This document shows positions 38,159 to 48,885 of a DNA stretch of 64,000 bases, piece by piece (within the stretch, counting starts at the first letter, position 1; every line of letters starts with the position of its first letter). The stretch lies in the NCBI GenBank assembly GCA_014529385.2, contig CM043945.1, forward strand, positions 92,926,612 to 92,990,611, written 5' to 3'. The position numbers were made by a program, and so were the translations under genes. A model generated the notes under the pieces. It was not told the DNA's origin. It made no database searches and saw only the letters and a list, made by a program, of their open reading frames with translations. This stretch comes from Adiantum capillus-veneris (lineage: Eukaryota; Streptophyta; Polypodiopsida; Polypodiales; Pteridaceae).

Positions 38159-38673
38159 TCATATGATTTGCAAATTTAGGGAGGGACAGAGGTCTCGTTG
38201 GATTTTCTTATTTAGGATCTCTAAGGCTCAAGTTGCTTTTTGTTGAAACTTCTAATCTTGCAATCTTTTGACATATTGCATGTCTCCATGCCATATTGAT
38301 AAATAAATTTGACTAAGTATTTTCCTGCATGGATATTCAATCACATGGCCTCCAATCGCGGCCCATGTGATTTGCAGTGCTCACTCACGACAATCCTTCT
38401 GGTAGCGGTGTCTAATATGAACTCAAGTTTTTCCTGTTTAACTAAATTGATACGATGTTGTTGCACGGTATGATTAAGATTAATATTGAGTGAAATCACT
38501 TAACTCTGAGCGACGTTCATGATTCAAGATTCATTACATGAAGTTGCTGAGCGACGAGACAATTTAAATTCTCCATGTAGATTTTGGCATCACGTAACTT
38601 AACTTTATTTTTAAGAAAAAAGTCACAATTTTTCAAAAGTTTCATCAAGCCTGAAGTTCAAAACTTATGCCAA

Positions 38674-38874
38674 TCATTGACATGCTTGCGAGGATCTTAC
38701 ATTCTGATTCTTGATGTGAATGTCAAGATTTGGTCTTGAATCTTTCATGCTGGTGAAAAGAGTGCACCTCGAGCTTGACCATTTTGGTGCAATCAAGCAG
38801 CCCATCAAAGAGAATGGCTTGAAATTGTTGAGAGGCTTATAGATAATGGGTGAATGCTTCATTGCCAGATTCAT
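38674..38874 (-). other. Right-arm copy of the APKWSS open frame
   Basis: 66 codons, inverted counterpart of the left-arm frame near 35619-35819, with few substitutions (for example IAPKWSSSRC). Unknown function, if any. Confidence 0.3.
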
Positions 38875-39160
38875 GACACATTTGACCTTAAGAGAAATCT
38901 AAGAATTACACAATTATGTATTCTTAATTCCTGCATTCAAAGGTGAGTTTATTCTCTCTTCCCCACAATCAACAAATACTACCACTTCTTGTCACTGAGA
39001 ACCCCCTTGTGCCTTTGCTTTGTCATTTGAAGAGTATTTAAAATCTCCAATAATATATAGACAAGATATTTCCATATATGCTCCTCTTGCACTTTGAAAG
39101 ATCGTAGGGAATATGTCAGCAACCCTGTAGACCATTAGTGCTATCCTCTAGTTTTAGTCA

Positions 39161-39430
39161 TCGAAATCCTCAAAACTTTATAAAGCTAATTGCTAAGCAG
39201 TAAGTATGTTCCAAGACTAGTGCAATTCACCACCCCTTGTCGTGAAGCGTTTCTCGATGTTAGCCAAAACGTGTGGCAAGAGTCTACATAAGCCATCGAA
39301 ATCCTCAAAACTTTATAAAGCTAATTGCTAAGCAGTAAGTATGTTCCAAGACTAGTGCAATTCACCACCCCTTGTCGTGAAGCGTTTCCCGATGTTAGCC
39401 AAAACATGTGGCAAGAGTCTACATAATAAG
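39161..39430. repeat. 135-bp tandem duplication, right arm only
   Basis: TCGAAATCCTCAAAACTTTA begins at 39161 and again at 39296; the two 135-bp units differ at only a few bases. The left arm has one copy (about 35195-35330), so this arose after the inverted duplication. Confidence 0.9.
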
Positions 39431-40733
39431 GATACTATAAACCCGGGGGATTCACTATTAGTAGTGGGGGGATGTCACCTGCGTGCATCAAAATTAGAGA
39501 AACCCCTCTATCTGTGGTATCTCACATGCTAACCTAAGATACGGACGTTCTCGCAATGAGCCATCCCCCATCATACGGATTTTGTATAGTGTAATGACCT
39601 GCTAGTTTATTGTATGCTAGTAACATAACAATTTTAGAAGCACGTGATTTTGCAAAAATACATGTTGAAGTGAAAATGAACAGAAGTATAGATCGTAGTA
39701 TGTTTTCATTCGCAATAGATGTTAAGAGAACAAACCATGAAAAGCAACAAATATAAGGAATACTAAATTAAAATAAACCAATCGATTTTCAATGTAATTT
39801 GTCAAAAGACGGACATCATTTCCCATGTAAATTGATAAAAAGCTCAGTCTCAAAACAAATGATACTAGCCACCTACTCAGTAGGCTTCCCACATGGGATT
39901 TAAGGCACACACATAAAATGGATTGTTCTCTAAATAACAAATGATGGTATGCTCATAATAAACAACCATGGATCAATCTATGTATGTTTCTCTCGACAGT
40001 TGTAGCAAATGTTCTCTATCTAGATAACATTGCAATACTTTTTAAAATAGGGAAATTACCAAAATACCCCTCTAACTGCTCCAAAGAACCTCGATAATCT
40101 TCATTACCAACTTACCCTAGAATAGTGCAACAAGCAATGGCAACCCCTAGCATTCTCTACTTGTTGGCTAGGCTAGGAAGCAAGGAAGATGTATCTCGAT
40201 GTTATATTGAATAGCCTGTGAAAACACCACCACAGGCTTGATATTCAACATATCAATCTCTTATTATTGTTGGTATCATCATGAGAAAATATTGAGCCTA
40301 AGAAAGTAAGCAACTGCAACATGCAACTACAGTACACTTCCTAGCTAGTCCAAGATGAAATCAATGTACCAAAAAAGATTGCATTGTTGCTACTAGTATA
40401 AAAGGAAATGATAGTATCACATTGAATATAGACTAGGAGACTACCATTGACTCTCACTTAGTGGGTAGTGTAGTCATATCCACATGTGTACTTTGCTGCT
40501 TCTAAGCTTCAATCAAGGCGCGATCCGTCTTAGACTGCAATGTGCATAGATTCACATTATGAGTCTCTAGAGAAATGTTGTAACTCATGACTTGTAAACG
40601 ATAGCGTAAACGTGATGATTGAATAAAGAGAGTGAGAGTCTAAGAGTCCGAGAGAGGGAGTGGATGGCCACTTGTCTACAGGAAAGGACCCTTCTTTGTC
40701 GTTGTGGATGTACTAGTACCCCAGTGCTTACAA

Positions 40734-40736
<3 letters not shown>

Positions 40737-40780
<44 letters not shown>
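40737..40780. repeat. (CT)n tract at the 5' side of LINE-B
   Basis: 22 CT units directly abut the LINE-B 5' end (AAAAACGCAGTCG) at 40781. A second (CT)n abuts the 3' tail at 43289-43304. Confidence 0.9.
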
Positions 40781-40781
<1 letters not shown>

Positions 40782-41011
40782 AAAACGCAGTCGTTTTTTG
40801 ACCTAGTAGACAGCAGTCCACTCTTTTGATCATAACTTCTTCATCCGAACTCCGATTTGGGTGATCTATAGCCTCAATCGAAGAGCATGAAGTCCTCTAC
40901 GCATTGATGTAAAGACAAAAAAATTTAGAGTTATGGAAGGCGTTTCTGTAGCAGCATTTTCGAAGTGAACAGGTTCAACAAAATTGATTCGCATCTCCTA
41001 TTTTACATACA

Positions 41012-41962
41012 ATGTCTTCCGACACTCGCAAGGGTTCTTCTTCTTCAACAAGGTCCACAACCATTGTGGAAAATGATCCAAAATCTCCTAAGTGTGGAGA
41101 TAGCAACACAACCACCCAACCAACGACATCGAAAACCATGATCATGGCATACTTGGTATCATTGCAAGAGACTGTAAACAAACAAAGCGAAGACTTACGA
41201 GCACTTGCAATGGAGAATGGCACACTAAGGGTACTTGTGGTTGAGAATGAGAATCTCAAGAGGACACTTGAGATGCAAACAACACGTTTGATGCAACTTG
41301 AAGAGGAAGTCAAGGAATGTAAACGCTCTCTTGTGGACTTGAATGCTTTGAAGGAGTGGATGAGCAAAGTAGAGCATGACCATGTATTAAAAGAGGAGAA
41401 ATTTGACACTATGAGCCGGGATGTATGCGACATGAAAAATGTATGCACAAACAAGTCTTGGGCTGATGTATGTGGTAGCAATGTGGTTTCTAATTCCTCA
41501 CTCATGCAAGCTATGGTTCAAACAAAGAATGTTGAGAATGTGGATGTGGAGGAGTTGAAGGAACGGGAGCGACGTTCCAAGAACATTGTTATTCGTGGAA
41601 TTCCCGAAGAGAAGTTAGAGACACCTCCTTCTCTTGCCATTGTTATTGAAGATTTCTTCAAAACCCACTTTGACATGTCCAGAGTTATGGTCTATGGAGC
41701 ACATAGAGTGGAGAAGCAAGGAGCTCCTCGCTCGGGAGAACGGCCAATTGTATGCACCATGCCGGATGAGACCAAGCGAAAGATTATCCTTGATAATAGT
41801 TGGATCTATTTGAGGGATACAAAATGTTTTGTATGTGAAGATCGCACTATTAAGCAACAAAATATGCGTCGCAAGGCATATGAGGAAAAGAATAATAAAA
41901 ACAAGGAGATATCTCATGAAGAAAATGTGCCCAAGGAGGAGGCAAGTCTCTCAAGCAAATAG
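41012..41962 (+). CDS. LINE-B ORF1 protein (coiled coil and RRM-like domain)
   Basis: 316 codons starting MSSDTRKGSSSSTRSTT. Residues 50-145 are a strong coiled-coil candidate (VNKQSEDLRALAMENGTLRV, MQTTRLMQLEEEVKECKRSL). Residues 190-300 carry the RRM-like RNA-binding region of L1/Tx1-type ORF1 proteins: RRSKNIVIRGIPEEKLE, VYGAHRVEKQGAPRSGERP, ETKRKIILDNSWIYLRD and CFVCEDRTIKQQNMRRKAY. ORF1p normally trimerises and binds the element RNA. The frame is intact. It ends at TAG 41960-41962, and the endonuclease frame continues in the same phase right after this codon. Confidence 0.85.
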   Translation: MSSDTRKGSSSSTRSTTIVENDPKSPKCGDSNTTTQPTTSKTMIMAYLVSLQETVNKQSEDLRALAMENGTLRVLVVENENLKRTLEMQTTRLMQLEEEVKECKRSLVDLNALKEWMSKVEHDHVLKEEKFDTMSRDVCDMKNVCTNKSWADVCGSNVVSNSSLMQAMVQTKNVENVDVEELKERERRSKNIVIRGIPEEKLETPPSLAIVIEDFFKTHFDMSRVMVYGAHRVEKQGAPRSGERPIVCTMPDETKRKIILDNSWIYLRDTKCFVCEDRTIKQQNMRRKAYEEKNNKNKEISHEENVPKEEASLSSK

Positions 41963-42661
41963 GGATGCGTGACCTATGAGACCGAGTTACAATTGAAAAT
42001 ATGCTTTTGGAATTGTAATGGATACCCATGGAATGCGGGGGTTGGCATTGATGAACTAACAAGCAAAGCCGATGTTGTACTTCTTGTTGAAACTTGGGAG
42101 CATGATACACAAAGGATTAACGGCTTGGAGGATTACAATGTACATTCATTGATGTGGTCAAAGAATCTCAAGCAACGAAGAGGACAAGGAGGGTTAGCAT
42201 GTATGGTTAAGAAAGGATTGGAAGATTTTGTATCAATTGTGAAAGATGACAAGTACAAACGTTATGTATGGCTGAAAATTATGACACCAAAAAGAGCACC
42301 CATTTTTGTAGCCGGTTGCTACATTCCTCATCATGATTCTCCCTTTTATGCTTGCATGGATAGAGATCAACCATTTTCTGATTTGGAAGAGGACATTGCT
42401 TATTTCAAAGGTGAAGGTGATGTTATTGTATTTGGGGATATGAATGCTAGCACAAAAACATTGCAACATGATACTCAACAATTTGATATGCCATACATTT
42501 CAAGGGAGTTGGAGGAAGTTCACTTGTATGATCTTACTTCAATGGATGAGAAAGAGCCGGATCACTATGGAAAGTTACTTTTACACATGTGTAATAGCAC
42601 GGGTATGCTCATTGCCAATGGTGTATCTTTGTGGAGTGGAACCAATGGATGCAAGACATAA
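41963..42661 (+). pseudogene. LINE-B ORF2 endonuclease domain, truncated
   Basis: In phase with ORF1 directly after its TAG: LQLKICFWNCNGYPW (N-terminal Asn of APE-type endonucleases), DVVLLVETWEHD (catalytic Glu), RRGQGGLACMVKKGLED, FVAGCYIPHH, VIVFGDMNAST (GDMN/D catalytic pair), then HMCNSTGMLIANGVSLWSGT. It stops at 42659-42661 because of the deletion that removed the end of the endonuclease and the RT. There is no ATG between the TAG and the first endonuclease strand, so ORF2 would need stop readthrough, a non-AUG start, or an ancestral fused ORF. Confidence 0.82.
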
Positions 42662-43245
42662 AGAAGTGGTTTGGGAGATGGGATGCATTACACTTGCTAC
42701 ATGATGCTTCAATTGACTCTCAAGTGAATGAAGCTTTTCTACAACACCAATGTATTACGGCTTGGGAGAAATCCGGTGGGTCACGCTTAATACATTACAC
42801 CACCTATATTGCCCCCAACTACAAAACCATGTTCTTCGCTGAGAGAGGAAACCGTACTCACACTTACATGCTTGAGCCTATTCCCTTGTCCGCGATACGC
42901 ACTATCGCAGCAATTCGGCTTAGCTCCCATTTCCTTCGATGAGAGATAGGGCGTTGGGGCAATGGAGAAGAGTCAAATAGATTGTGCACATTATGCTCAC
43001 TATAAGTTCGAGAGTCTGAGTACCACACACTACTAGAGTGCTCAGCTTTTGATCACATCCGAACTTGCTTCTCTCACATTTTCAGCCATAACTTAGACCT
43101 ACACACTTTCCTCTTCCAGCCAAAGTGTGGGCTCTCCATTGAGACTCTCATCACTACAATTTTGGAGTATCGAGAGTCACTCATCAGCCATACACATACT
43201 ACATCACATTTAACTTTGGTCCCATAGGTCATATTTGACCTCCGA
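42631..43245 (+). pseudogene. LINE-B ORF2 C-terminal part, right-arm copy
   Basis: WMQDIKKWFGRWDALHLLHD through SAIRTIAAIRLSSHFLR is almost identical to the left-arm C-terminus. A TGA at 42940-42942 (CGA in the left arm) and another stop in the zinc motif region follow. It begins at the microhomology junction with the endonuclease. Confidence 0.85.
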
Positions 43246-43258
43246 GGACTATAATAAA

Positions 43259-43260
<2 letters not shown>

Positions 43261-43290
<30 letters not shown>

Positions 43291-43304
43291 CTCTCTCTCT
43301 CTCT
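43261..43304. repeat. (CTAT)n-(CT)n tail of LINE-B
   Basis: Seven CTAT units pass directly into (CT)n, then unique host DNA (TTGGCACAACC). It takes the place of a poly(A) tail at the LINE 3' end. Confidence 0.9.
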
Positions 43305-43680
43305 TGGCACAACCCACACATCCACTCTGCTACAAGCTCTAGTTGTTCCTCCTAGTCTTATAAAGCCCTCCCCCCTTATCCATGATCCACATTTCCTTAC
43401 CAACTTGTATGAGATTTTAATTGAGCATATAAGGCTCCCTTATAATAGTCAATAAGAATTTATTCATTTAAATAGACTGAGACATATCAGAACATGATAA
43501 GGAGTTTTGACCCTCATCATCTTTAGAATATCCTTGCTAAGACTCTGCTCTCTTCCTTGTTTTAATCTTTTGGTGTGCCTTAGAAACTACAAGTGATGAC
43601 AAGCTCATGCTTCTTGCTTCCAATTGTTATTATTTGACAAGAGAGATAAAGAAAGGCCCTGGGGATGCAAAAGACACATA

Positions 43681-43683
<3 letters not shown>

Positions 43684-43745
<62 letters not shown>
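43684..43745. repeat. (GA)n microsatellite, right arm
   Basis: About 31 GA units, partner of the (CT)n at 30541-30577 in the left arm (about 18 units). Confidence 0.95.
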
Positions 43746-43748
<3 letters not shown>

Positions 43749-44806
43749 TGTGCGTGTGAGGGGAGAGATGGGCATTGATGATCGATGATAAAGACCCGTT
43801 CCCCTCCCTCTTTTGGAGTTTCCAACATGGCCCGCAATAGAGCCAAGCTATGAGACTCAGACAAATTAAAAGACATTAACAATTGGTAATAATTAATTTT
43901 TTTAAAAAATAAAGGCAATTTTTTCATATCCATGATATGAGGAGAATGCCCATTGTCCGGTGCCAGGTTTGAAGCTTCATTTGTTTGGGCCCTTGTCAAT
44001 TTGTACGCTTATATTTTCACAAGAAAACTACCTTTAATTTCACTATAGCTAGTATGTGCTAACGATTCTAAGACAATTTTTTGAATTGGAATCTCACGGC
44101 ATACTCCTCTTTGTGCTGAAATGGGAAAGGCAAAGAAGGGGCAAGTGTCATGCGAGGTAGGGCAAGCAGCTAGGTGCCAGGGACAGATGGTGAGTGCAAG
44201 ACAAGTGCCAAGGCTGATGTTGCGCCGACACAAGGGATGAGAAAATGGTTTTTTTATATTTAATTAATCACAACAGTTGCAACGAACTACATCCGTGCTC
44301 AAGGCGAACATTTTTCTCACAGACAGAAGGCCATGAGCTCGATTGATGGGCCTTTGTATGTCTATTTTAATGCTAAATCGCAAGAGTAATGATAGCTACA
44401 AATGTAATCCGTGGAAGATTCTAGCTAATAGTAATGGAAACGAGACAATATATATAAGCGCTATCATGCAAGAGCAAATAAACCTTATACTTGGTGCAAT
44501 CATGAGTCTTACTTTTCTCTTCCTCCAACTCCTCTAGAAATCAAAGAGTTAAAAAAAATTTCTCTTTAAAGAGTTTAATAACATCTAAGTTTCAGGTTAA
44601 TTGCAATGGTTTTTAGTTTCAACCGATGGTTTTTTTAACATGTACAAGCTTCTTCCTAAACCAGCTAGTTTGGAGGGTCATCTAGATGGAAACCGGCTAA
44701 ATTTGGAGGATTTTGGTGTAAAAGCCAGTAAAATTATGACAAAGTGGTACAATGCGTGTAAAGCTTAGAATGTAAAATCGATGGTCGAGGAGGGAAAGGA
44801 GCCTAC

Positions 44807-45286
44807 CTCATTGCGAAAGACTATAGGGTCCCCTTGCTCAGCACGCTCAATTGCAGCTCTATATTGTTGAGGAAGAAGGCCATGACCTCTTTTGTAAGGC
44901 TACATCATCTCTTTTGCGATACGTCTCCTGCAACGTCATTTCTTTGTCAGAGAGCACAAGAGAAAAGAATAAAAACAAACCCCCCGCACACGTTTCTATC
45001 ATTAACCTTCATTGCAATCACACAAGGGGGTGACACTTCCAAAAAAATCCTTACCATAAACCTGCTTGCCTTCACGTTGATTGGCTCTTGCGCAAGATGG
45101 GCGAGGGTAGGCAGCCCAGACCCCTCGAACACCAAACCCATCAGCGCAATCGTTGACCTGGCTTCCAGCTCACCAAGCAAATGGGTATCCAGATGCGTCT
45201 GACACAGGCCTAATTGATCCTGCTCGAGGTCCACCTCCATATTGGCTGCTAGTGAACGAGCTATGAATTGAAGATCTGGTAGCCAA
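44807..45286 (-). pseudogene. Two-exon gene remnant of unknown family, right-arm copy
   Basis: Exon 1 (about 45286-45174) starts with TTG instead of ATG and reads [20 protein letters not shown], then SDASGYPFAW to G/GTGAGC. Exon 2 (44927-44807) follows TTGCAG and reads RRIAKEMM, stop, PYKRGHGLLPQQYRAAIERA to the donor. Exon lengths and the TAG are as in the left arm. Confidence 0.6.
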
Positions 45287-45302
45287 CCTTAGGACCCTTC
45301 GT

Positions 45303-45308
<6 letters not shown>

Positions 45309-45347
<39 letters not shown>

Positions 45348-45536
45348 GCCCTCTTGAATCCCGACTCAAGCTGGGGACTGCGCAACAGCCTTGCAAGGCA
45401 GGCTTTGTGAACATCCCACTGCAAGCTCTGGTCTAAGTGGTCACTGTCCAGGAGATGCTCTCTCTCTCTCTCTCTCTCTCTTCCTTTGAATTGTGATGGG
45501 CATTCAAGTATGGCGCCACCCTTGGCCAAAGCACAA

Positions 45537-45604
<68 letters not shown>

Positions 45605-45725
45605 GGGCAGTTAAACGACTTTAGCAGCTCTGCTCTTACAAACGGGCACCTGATAACGAGTATCCATACATCCATACATGAAGATAAGAGAGGACATGAT
45701 CTCTCACCAAAAAATCACTGTGTGT

Positions 45726-45800
<75 letters not shown>
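45309..45800. repeat. (CT)n tracts of the right arm between the two-exon and DUF538 remnants
   Basis: CT runs at about 45313-45345, 45459-45481, 45539-45600 and 45729-45794, separated by unique DNA matching 26950-28990 of the left arm. The 163-bp tandem duplication lies at 45600-45925. No LINE copy is present here, unlike the left arm. Confidence 0.9.
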
Positions 45801-45802
<2 letters not shown>

Positions 45803-45965
45803 TTTGGGCAGTTAAACGACTTTAGCAGCCCTGCTCTTACAAAGGGGCACCTGATAACGAGTATCCATACATCCATACATGAAGATAAGAGAGGACAGGA
45901 GCTCTCACTAGCAAATTTATTGGAATGGGAGTGTTGTAATTCATAATATGGAGGGAGGGAGGGCG

Positions 45966-46380
45966 CTACGCATCGAGGACGAAGTTGTCGAATAAGAATG
46001 TGCGCGAGAGGCCCATGATGCTCTTGAATGTAATCTTGTCAGGGTTCTTCTCATCCACCAGTATCTCAGTAAGCTCCTTGGCCTTCACTCGATAGATTCC
46101 CTTCATCCTCTTCATTGAGATGGTGCAAGTGATGAGCTGGTCGTAGCTGCAAGTGGATCCGCCTTCGCAAAGAGATGCTTCTGAGCCTCTTTAATGACCA
46201 GCCACACAAAGCCAGTCTCTTCCACCTACCCACCCTCCACCACATTCTTCAAGGGGACGAGCCCATTGGGGAGACCATATCCCTCATAGAGCTCAATGGC
46301 CTTAGCTGCCTACTCACCCTCGAAGATGATGGCCTTGTCTCTCAAATCAGGGAAGAAGAGAGCCTTCTCTTGGCAGCTTA
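45966..46380 (-). pseudogene. DUF538 family gene, right-arm copy, dead
   Basis: Minus-strand partner of the left DUF538 remnant. The start codon region is deleted (GCTGCCAAGAGAAGG instead of the ATGGCTGCC stretch). The two in-frame TAGs (complements at 46310-46312 and 46226-46228) and the frameshift near 46165 are the same as in the left arm. A CHTCTIS-like C-terminal half ends at TAG 45966. Shared lesions place gene death before the inverted duplication. Confidence 0.85.
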
Positions 46381-46445
46381 GCTTGTAGCACAGAGACAGA
46401 AGAAAGGGAGGAGAAGGACAATCCGCTCTCTCACAACGTGCGCCT

Positions 46446-46449
<4 letters not shown>

Positions 46450-46504
<55 letters not shown>
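46450..46504. repeat. (CT)n microsatellite, right arm
   Basis: About 27 CT units beside the DUF538 remnant. The left arm has only about 8 GA units at the same place (26360-26376). Confidence 0.95.
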
Positions 46505-46509
<5 letters not shown>

Positions 46510-47159
46510 ATTCACCCAAGGAATGGGAATTCAACAATTTACTCGTGAGTCCTGGCTCTAGCTCTAGCCTCTCAGGCTCTAGCTCAGTCTTTCTCTCTTC
46601 CTTTCCTTGGAAATTGGAAATGAGCAGCACCCCATCCATTCACTCTTTAATGAATTGAAAGTTCGGTCTTTTGGAAATTGGAACTCAGTTAGGGTAAAAG
46701 CCCCATATTAAACACATCGAAATTGTCGAATGCAGAACTCGAGCTACGCTACACATTTTTTAGCGCACAATGGTGCATTCTATGGATGAGAATCTATGTT
46801 ACTTGCAAAATAAGCGTTGATGAATGTGGTTGAGAATTGTAGCATTGCGAAGCAGATGATCATTTTGGAGAACAAAAAAACAATGCCCCTGTTGCAAGAC
46901 CCACCATGAGCCAGAAGGAGGACAAGGGCTTGAACCCGCACCATAGCCAATCATTTATGTACACGTCTGCAGTCCTACTACCCACATAGTCCCGTCGCGT
47001 AATTGATTACGATGCACTACATTATATTGACACCAAGTTCGCCCTTTTTTCAGGGCATGTCTCGTAATTGGGGCTTTTACCCTATTCGCACCTAGGGAAC
47101 ATGTGACAAAATCACGAGGCCTGCCAAGTTTAAGGTAAACACCAAATGAGCTTGTACAA

Positions 47160-47400
47160 TTGATCTTCGTGGGTGCAAGAGAAGCTCTTGATCATGCCAT
47201 TGGTGTTGCTATTGAGTTTGCATACAAAGAAGAAGAAGAGAAGAGTGACTTGGATGATGTGCAAGAAGACAACAATAAAGAAAATGAGGGTGCAGATGTA
47301 GAGACAAAGGCTATGCAGTTGGTGGTATTGATGATGATGATGTTGAAGAGGCTAATGAGGTTGTGAATGTCCAAGATATTGATCCCTAGTGGCTACATAG
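47160..47400 (+). pseudogene. Acidic coding remnant, right-arm copy
   Basis: Reads FVGAREALDHAIGVAIEFAY, KEEEEKSDLDDVQEDNNKEN and EGADVETKAM, then, in a shifted frame, IDDDDVEEANEVVNVQDIDP and a TAG. Partner of 23981-24226; unknown family. Confidence 0.4.
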
Positions 47401-47645
47401 AAGAAGATTAGTCAAGTCTATGGTAGCATCGAATCCAACAAATCTAGAATCTTGTTGAACAAGTCTTAAAGATGTTAGCTAAGGGAGAGGATAGGGAGGT
47501 CTCATATTTTCTCATTGGTATAGCTATCTTAGTTTGCTAGTGGAGTAAATTAACTCTTTGAACTACCAAGAACAACATCTTCATATGAAAGATTCTTTAA
47601 TTGGCTTGTTAGGGCATGTGTCTTATGGCATAAGCATTTAATATT

Positions 47646-47646
<1 letters not shown>

Positions 47647-47678
<32 letters not shown>
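47647..47678. repeat. Poly-C tract, right arm
   Basis: 32 C residues, the inverted partner of the poly-G at 23673-23703. Confidence 0.9.
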
Positions 47679-47679
<1 letters not shown>

Positions 47680-47835
47680 CGCCGCGGGCTAGGTCCCCTC
47701 CTCCCTTATGCATACGATATGAGCATGAAATAATGGGGGGCTACCCCTATTGTATACGCCTATGTGTGACCTCTGAAAAACCCCCCTCTTGTACACTCAC
47801 GTGATACCATACGGAAATACAAAGTGAATCCCCTC

Positions 47836-47838
<3 letters not shown>

Positions 47839-47870
<32 letters not shown>

Positions 47871-47880
47871 GACACACAAC
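47839..47880. repeat. (CA)n at the right palindrome boundary
   Basis: A CA run starts where similarity to the left arm stops. In the left arm the boundary is also a (CA)n, but relative to the arm sequence the repeat is on the opposite strand, so the two outer borders were formed by different junctions in the same kind of microsatellite. Confidence 0.8.
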
Positions 47881-48049
47881 CAAACAATCACCAAACAATC
47901 AAGTTACCTTATGCAAGTTACCGACTGTCCTTGCCTTGGTAACTTTGGTTGCTTGGTATTTGCCTTTGATCCTTTCCCTTGGGTTGTTTGTAGCAAGATT
48001 TTATGCTATATTCCTCAATTCTTTAGACCTCAATTATTTGCATATTGTT

Positions 48050-48200
48050 AGGGCACTTCCAAACGCTGGGGGGGATAGGGGAGGGGGGGATTAAGTGGGT
48101 TGATTTGAGTTGGCATGGTAGTAAAAGGTTTTACCTCCCCATACAAAACGTACCTTGGTTGTTTCAATGCCTCAATAGCTTTTAAAATAGGCTATTGACT
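48050..48200 (+). repeat. Dispersed repeat copy, uninterrupted
   Basis: Begins TTAGGGCACTTCCAAACG and continues through CATACAAAACGTACCTTGG and TTCAATGCCTCAATAGCTTT to TAAAATAGGCTATTGAC. It is the same repeat, in the same orientation, as 9571-9690 plus 23361-23400, but without LINE-A. The two copies flank the region containing the palindrome as direct repeats. Confidence 0.75.
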
Positions 48201-48490
48201 TTTAAATGTACAAGGGCAGAGGTGTGGTCTATATTATCCCTAGAGCATTTACATGCATGGAAATGTTCCTATAGCCAGATGCCATTAGGCTTTGACATCT
48301 CAATTTCAGTAGGTACATTTTCAACCTGTACATTCATTTCAATGGAAGTAGCTTCAATGGAAAAATAGGTATCCCTCTCTCTCTCTCTCTCTCTCTACAT
48401 CGGCCCCACACACACTGCACACACATGCTTAATGCAACCTAGCATTTAACACATAATACTTGCAAGCCCCAAAGTCATGCATTCCATTAC

Positions 48491-48865
48491 CTGCAGATAA
48501 GAGGGGATGATTCTCCAGATACCGATAAGCAATGGCAGCATGCATTGTGGCACCAATAGCCATCACTTCTTTTTCCACAAAGAAGAAAGGCGAGTGCACC
48601 AAGTGAACTGATCCATAGGACTCATTTTTTATCCCAAGAAGAAAAAACTTGCAGGAATGATCTCTGCAAAGAAGGAGAAATCCTCCGCCCCCATGATCGG
48701 CTCTACCTCGATGACATTTTTGGCACCCACTACCTTTGTGGCAACATAGTGCACGTGTTTGCTCATCTTTTTTTCATTCACAGTGGGTGGGTAGGCTGGG
48801 TGTTTATCCTCCACAAAACTTGTTATTGCATGGCACCTATGCCCCTCTGCTTGCTTGCTAACTAC
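48491..48865 (-). pseudogene. ILR1-like IAA-amino acid hydrolase (M20 peptidase) exon remnant
   Basis: On the minus strand a single exon runs from an acceptor (TTTCAG at 48866-48871) to a donor (GTAATG at 48485-48490). It encodes VVSKQAEGHRCHAITSFVED, KHPAYPPTVNEKKMSKHVHY, PIMGAEDFSFFAEIIPASFF, then after a 1-nt loss near 48634 IKNESYGSVHLVHSPFFFVE, EVMAIGATMHAAIAYRYLEN. MGAEDFSFF is the hallmark near the metal site of ILR1-like amidohydrolases, which release auxin from amino-acid conjugates. It covers the last ~125 residues of a ~430-residue family. No upstream exons are found within the next kilobase. It is a fragment or pseudogene; a sequencing error could explain the single indel but not the missing exons. 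Confidence 0.83.
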
Positions 48866-48885
48866 CTGAAATTATCAATGGAATC

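Larger units (their letters stand above)
40781..43288 (+). mobile_element. LINE-B, right-arm copy: 5' UTR, ORF1, endonuclease, 3' end (RT deleted)
   Basis: A 231-bp leader precedes ORF1 (41012-41962) and the endonuclease (41963-42661). The sequence then jumps to the ORF2 C-terminus. The junction lies in ATGGATGCAAGACAT, a word present in both the endonuclease (NGCKT) and the C-terminal region (WMQDIKK), so the RT was probably lost by deletion between short repeats. The 3' end has GGTCCCATAGGTCATATTTG and a (CTAT)7 tail leading into (CT)n. There is no poly(A) tail. The element lies between two (CT)n tracts. Confidence 0.88.
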
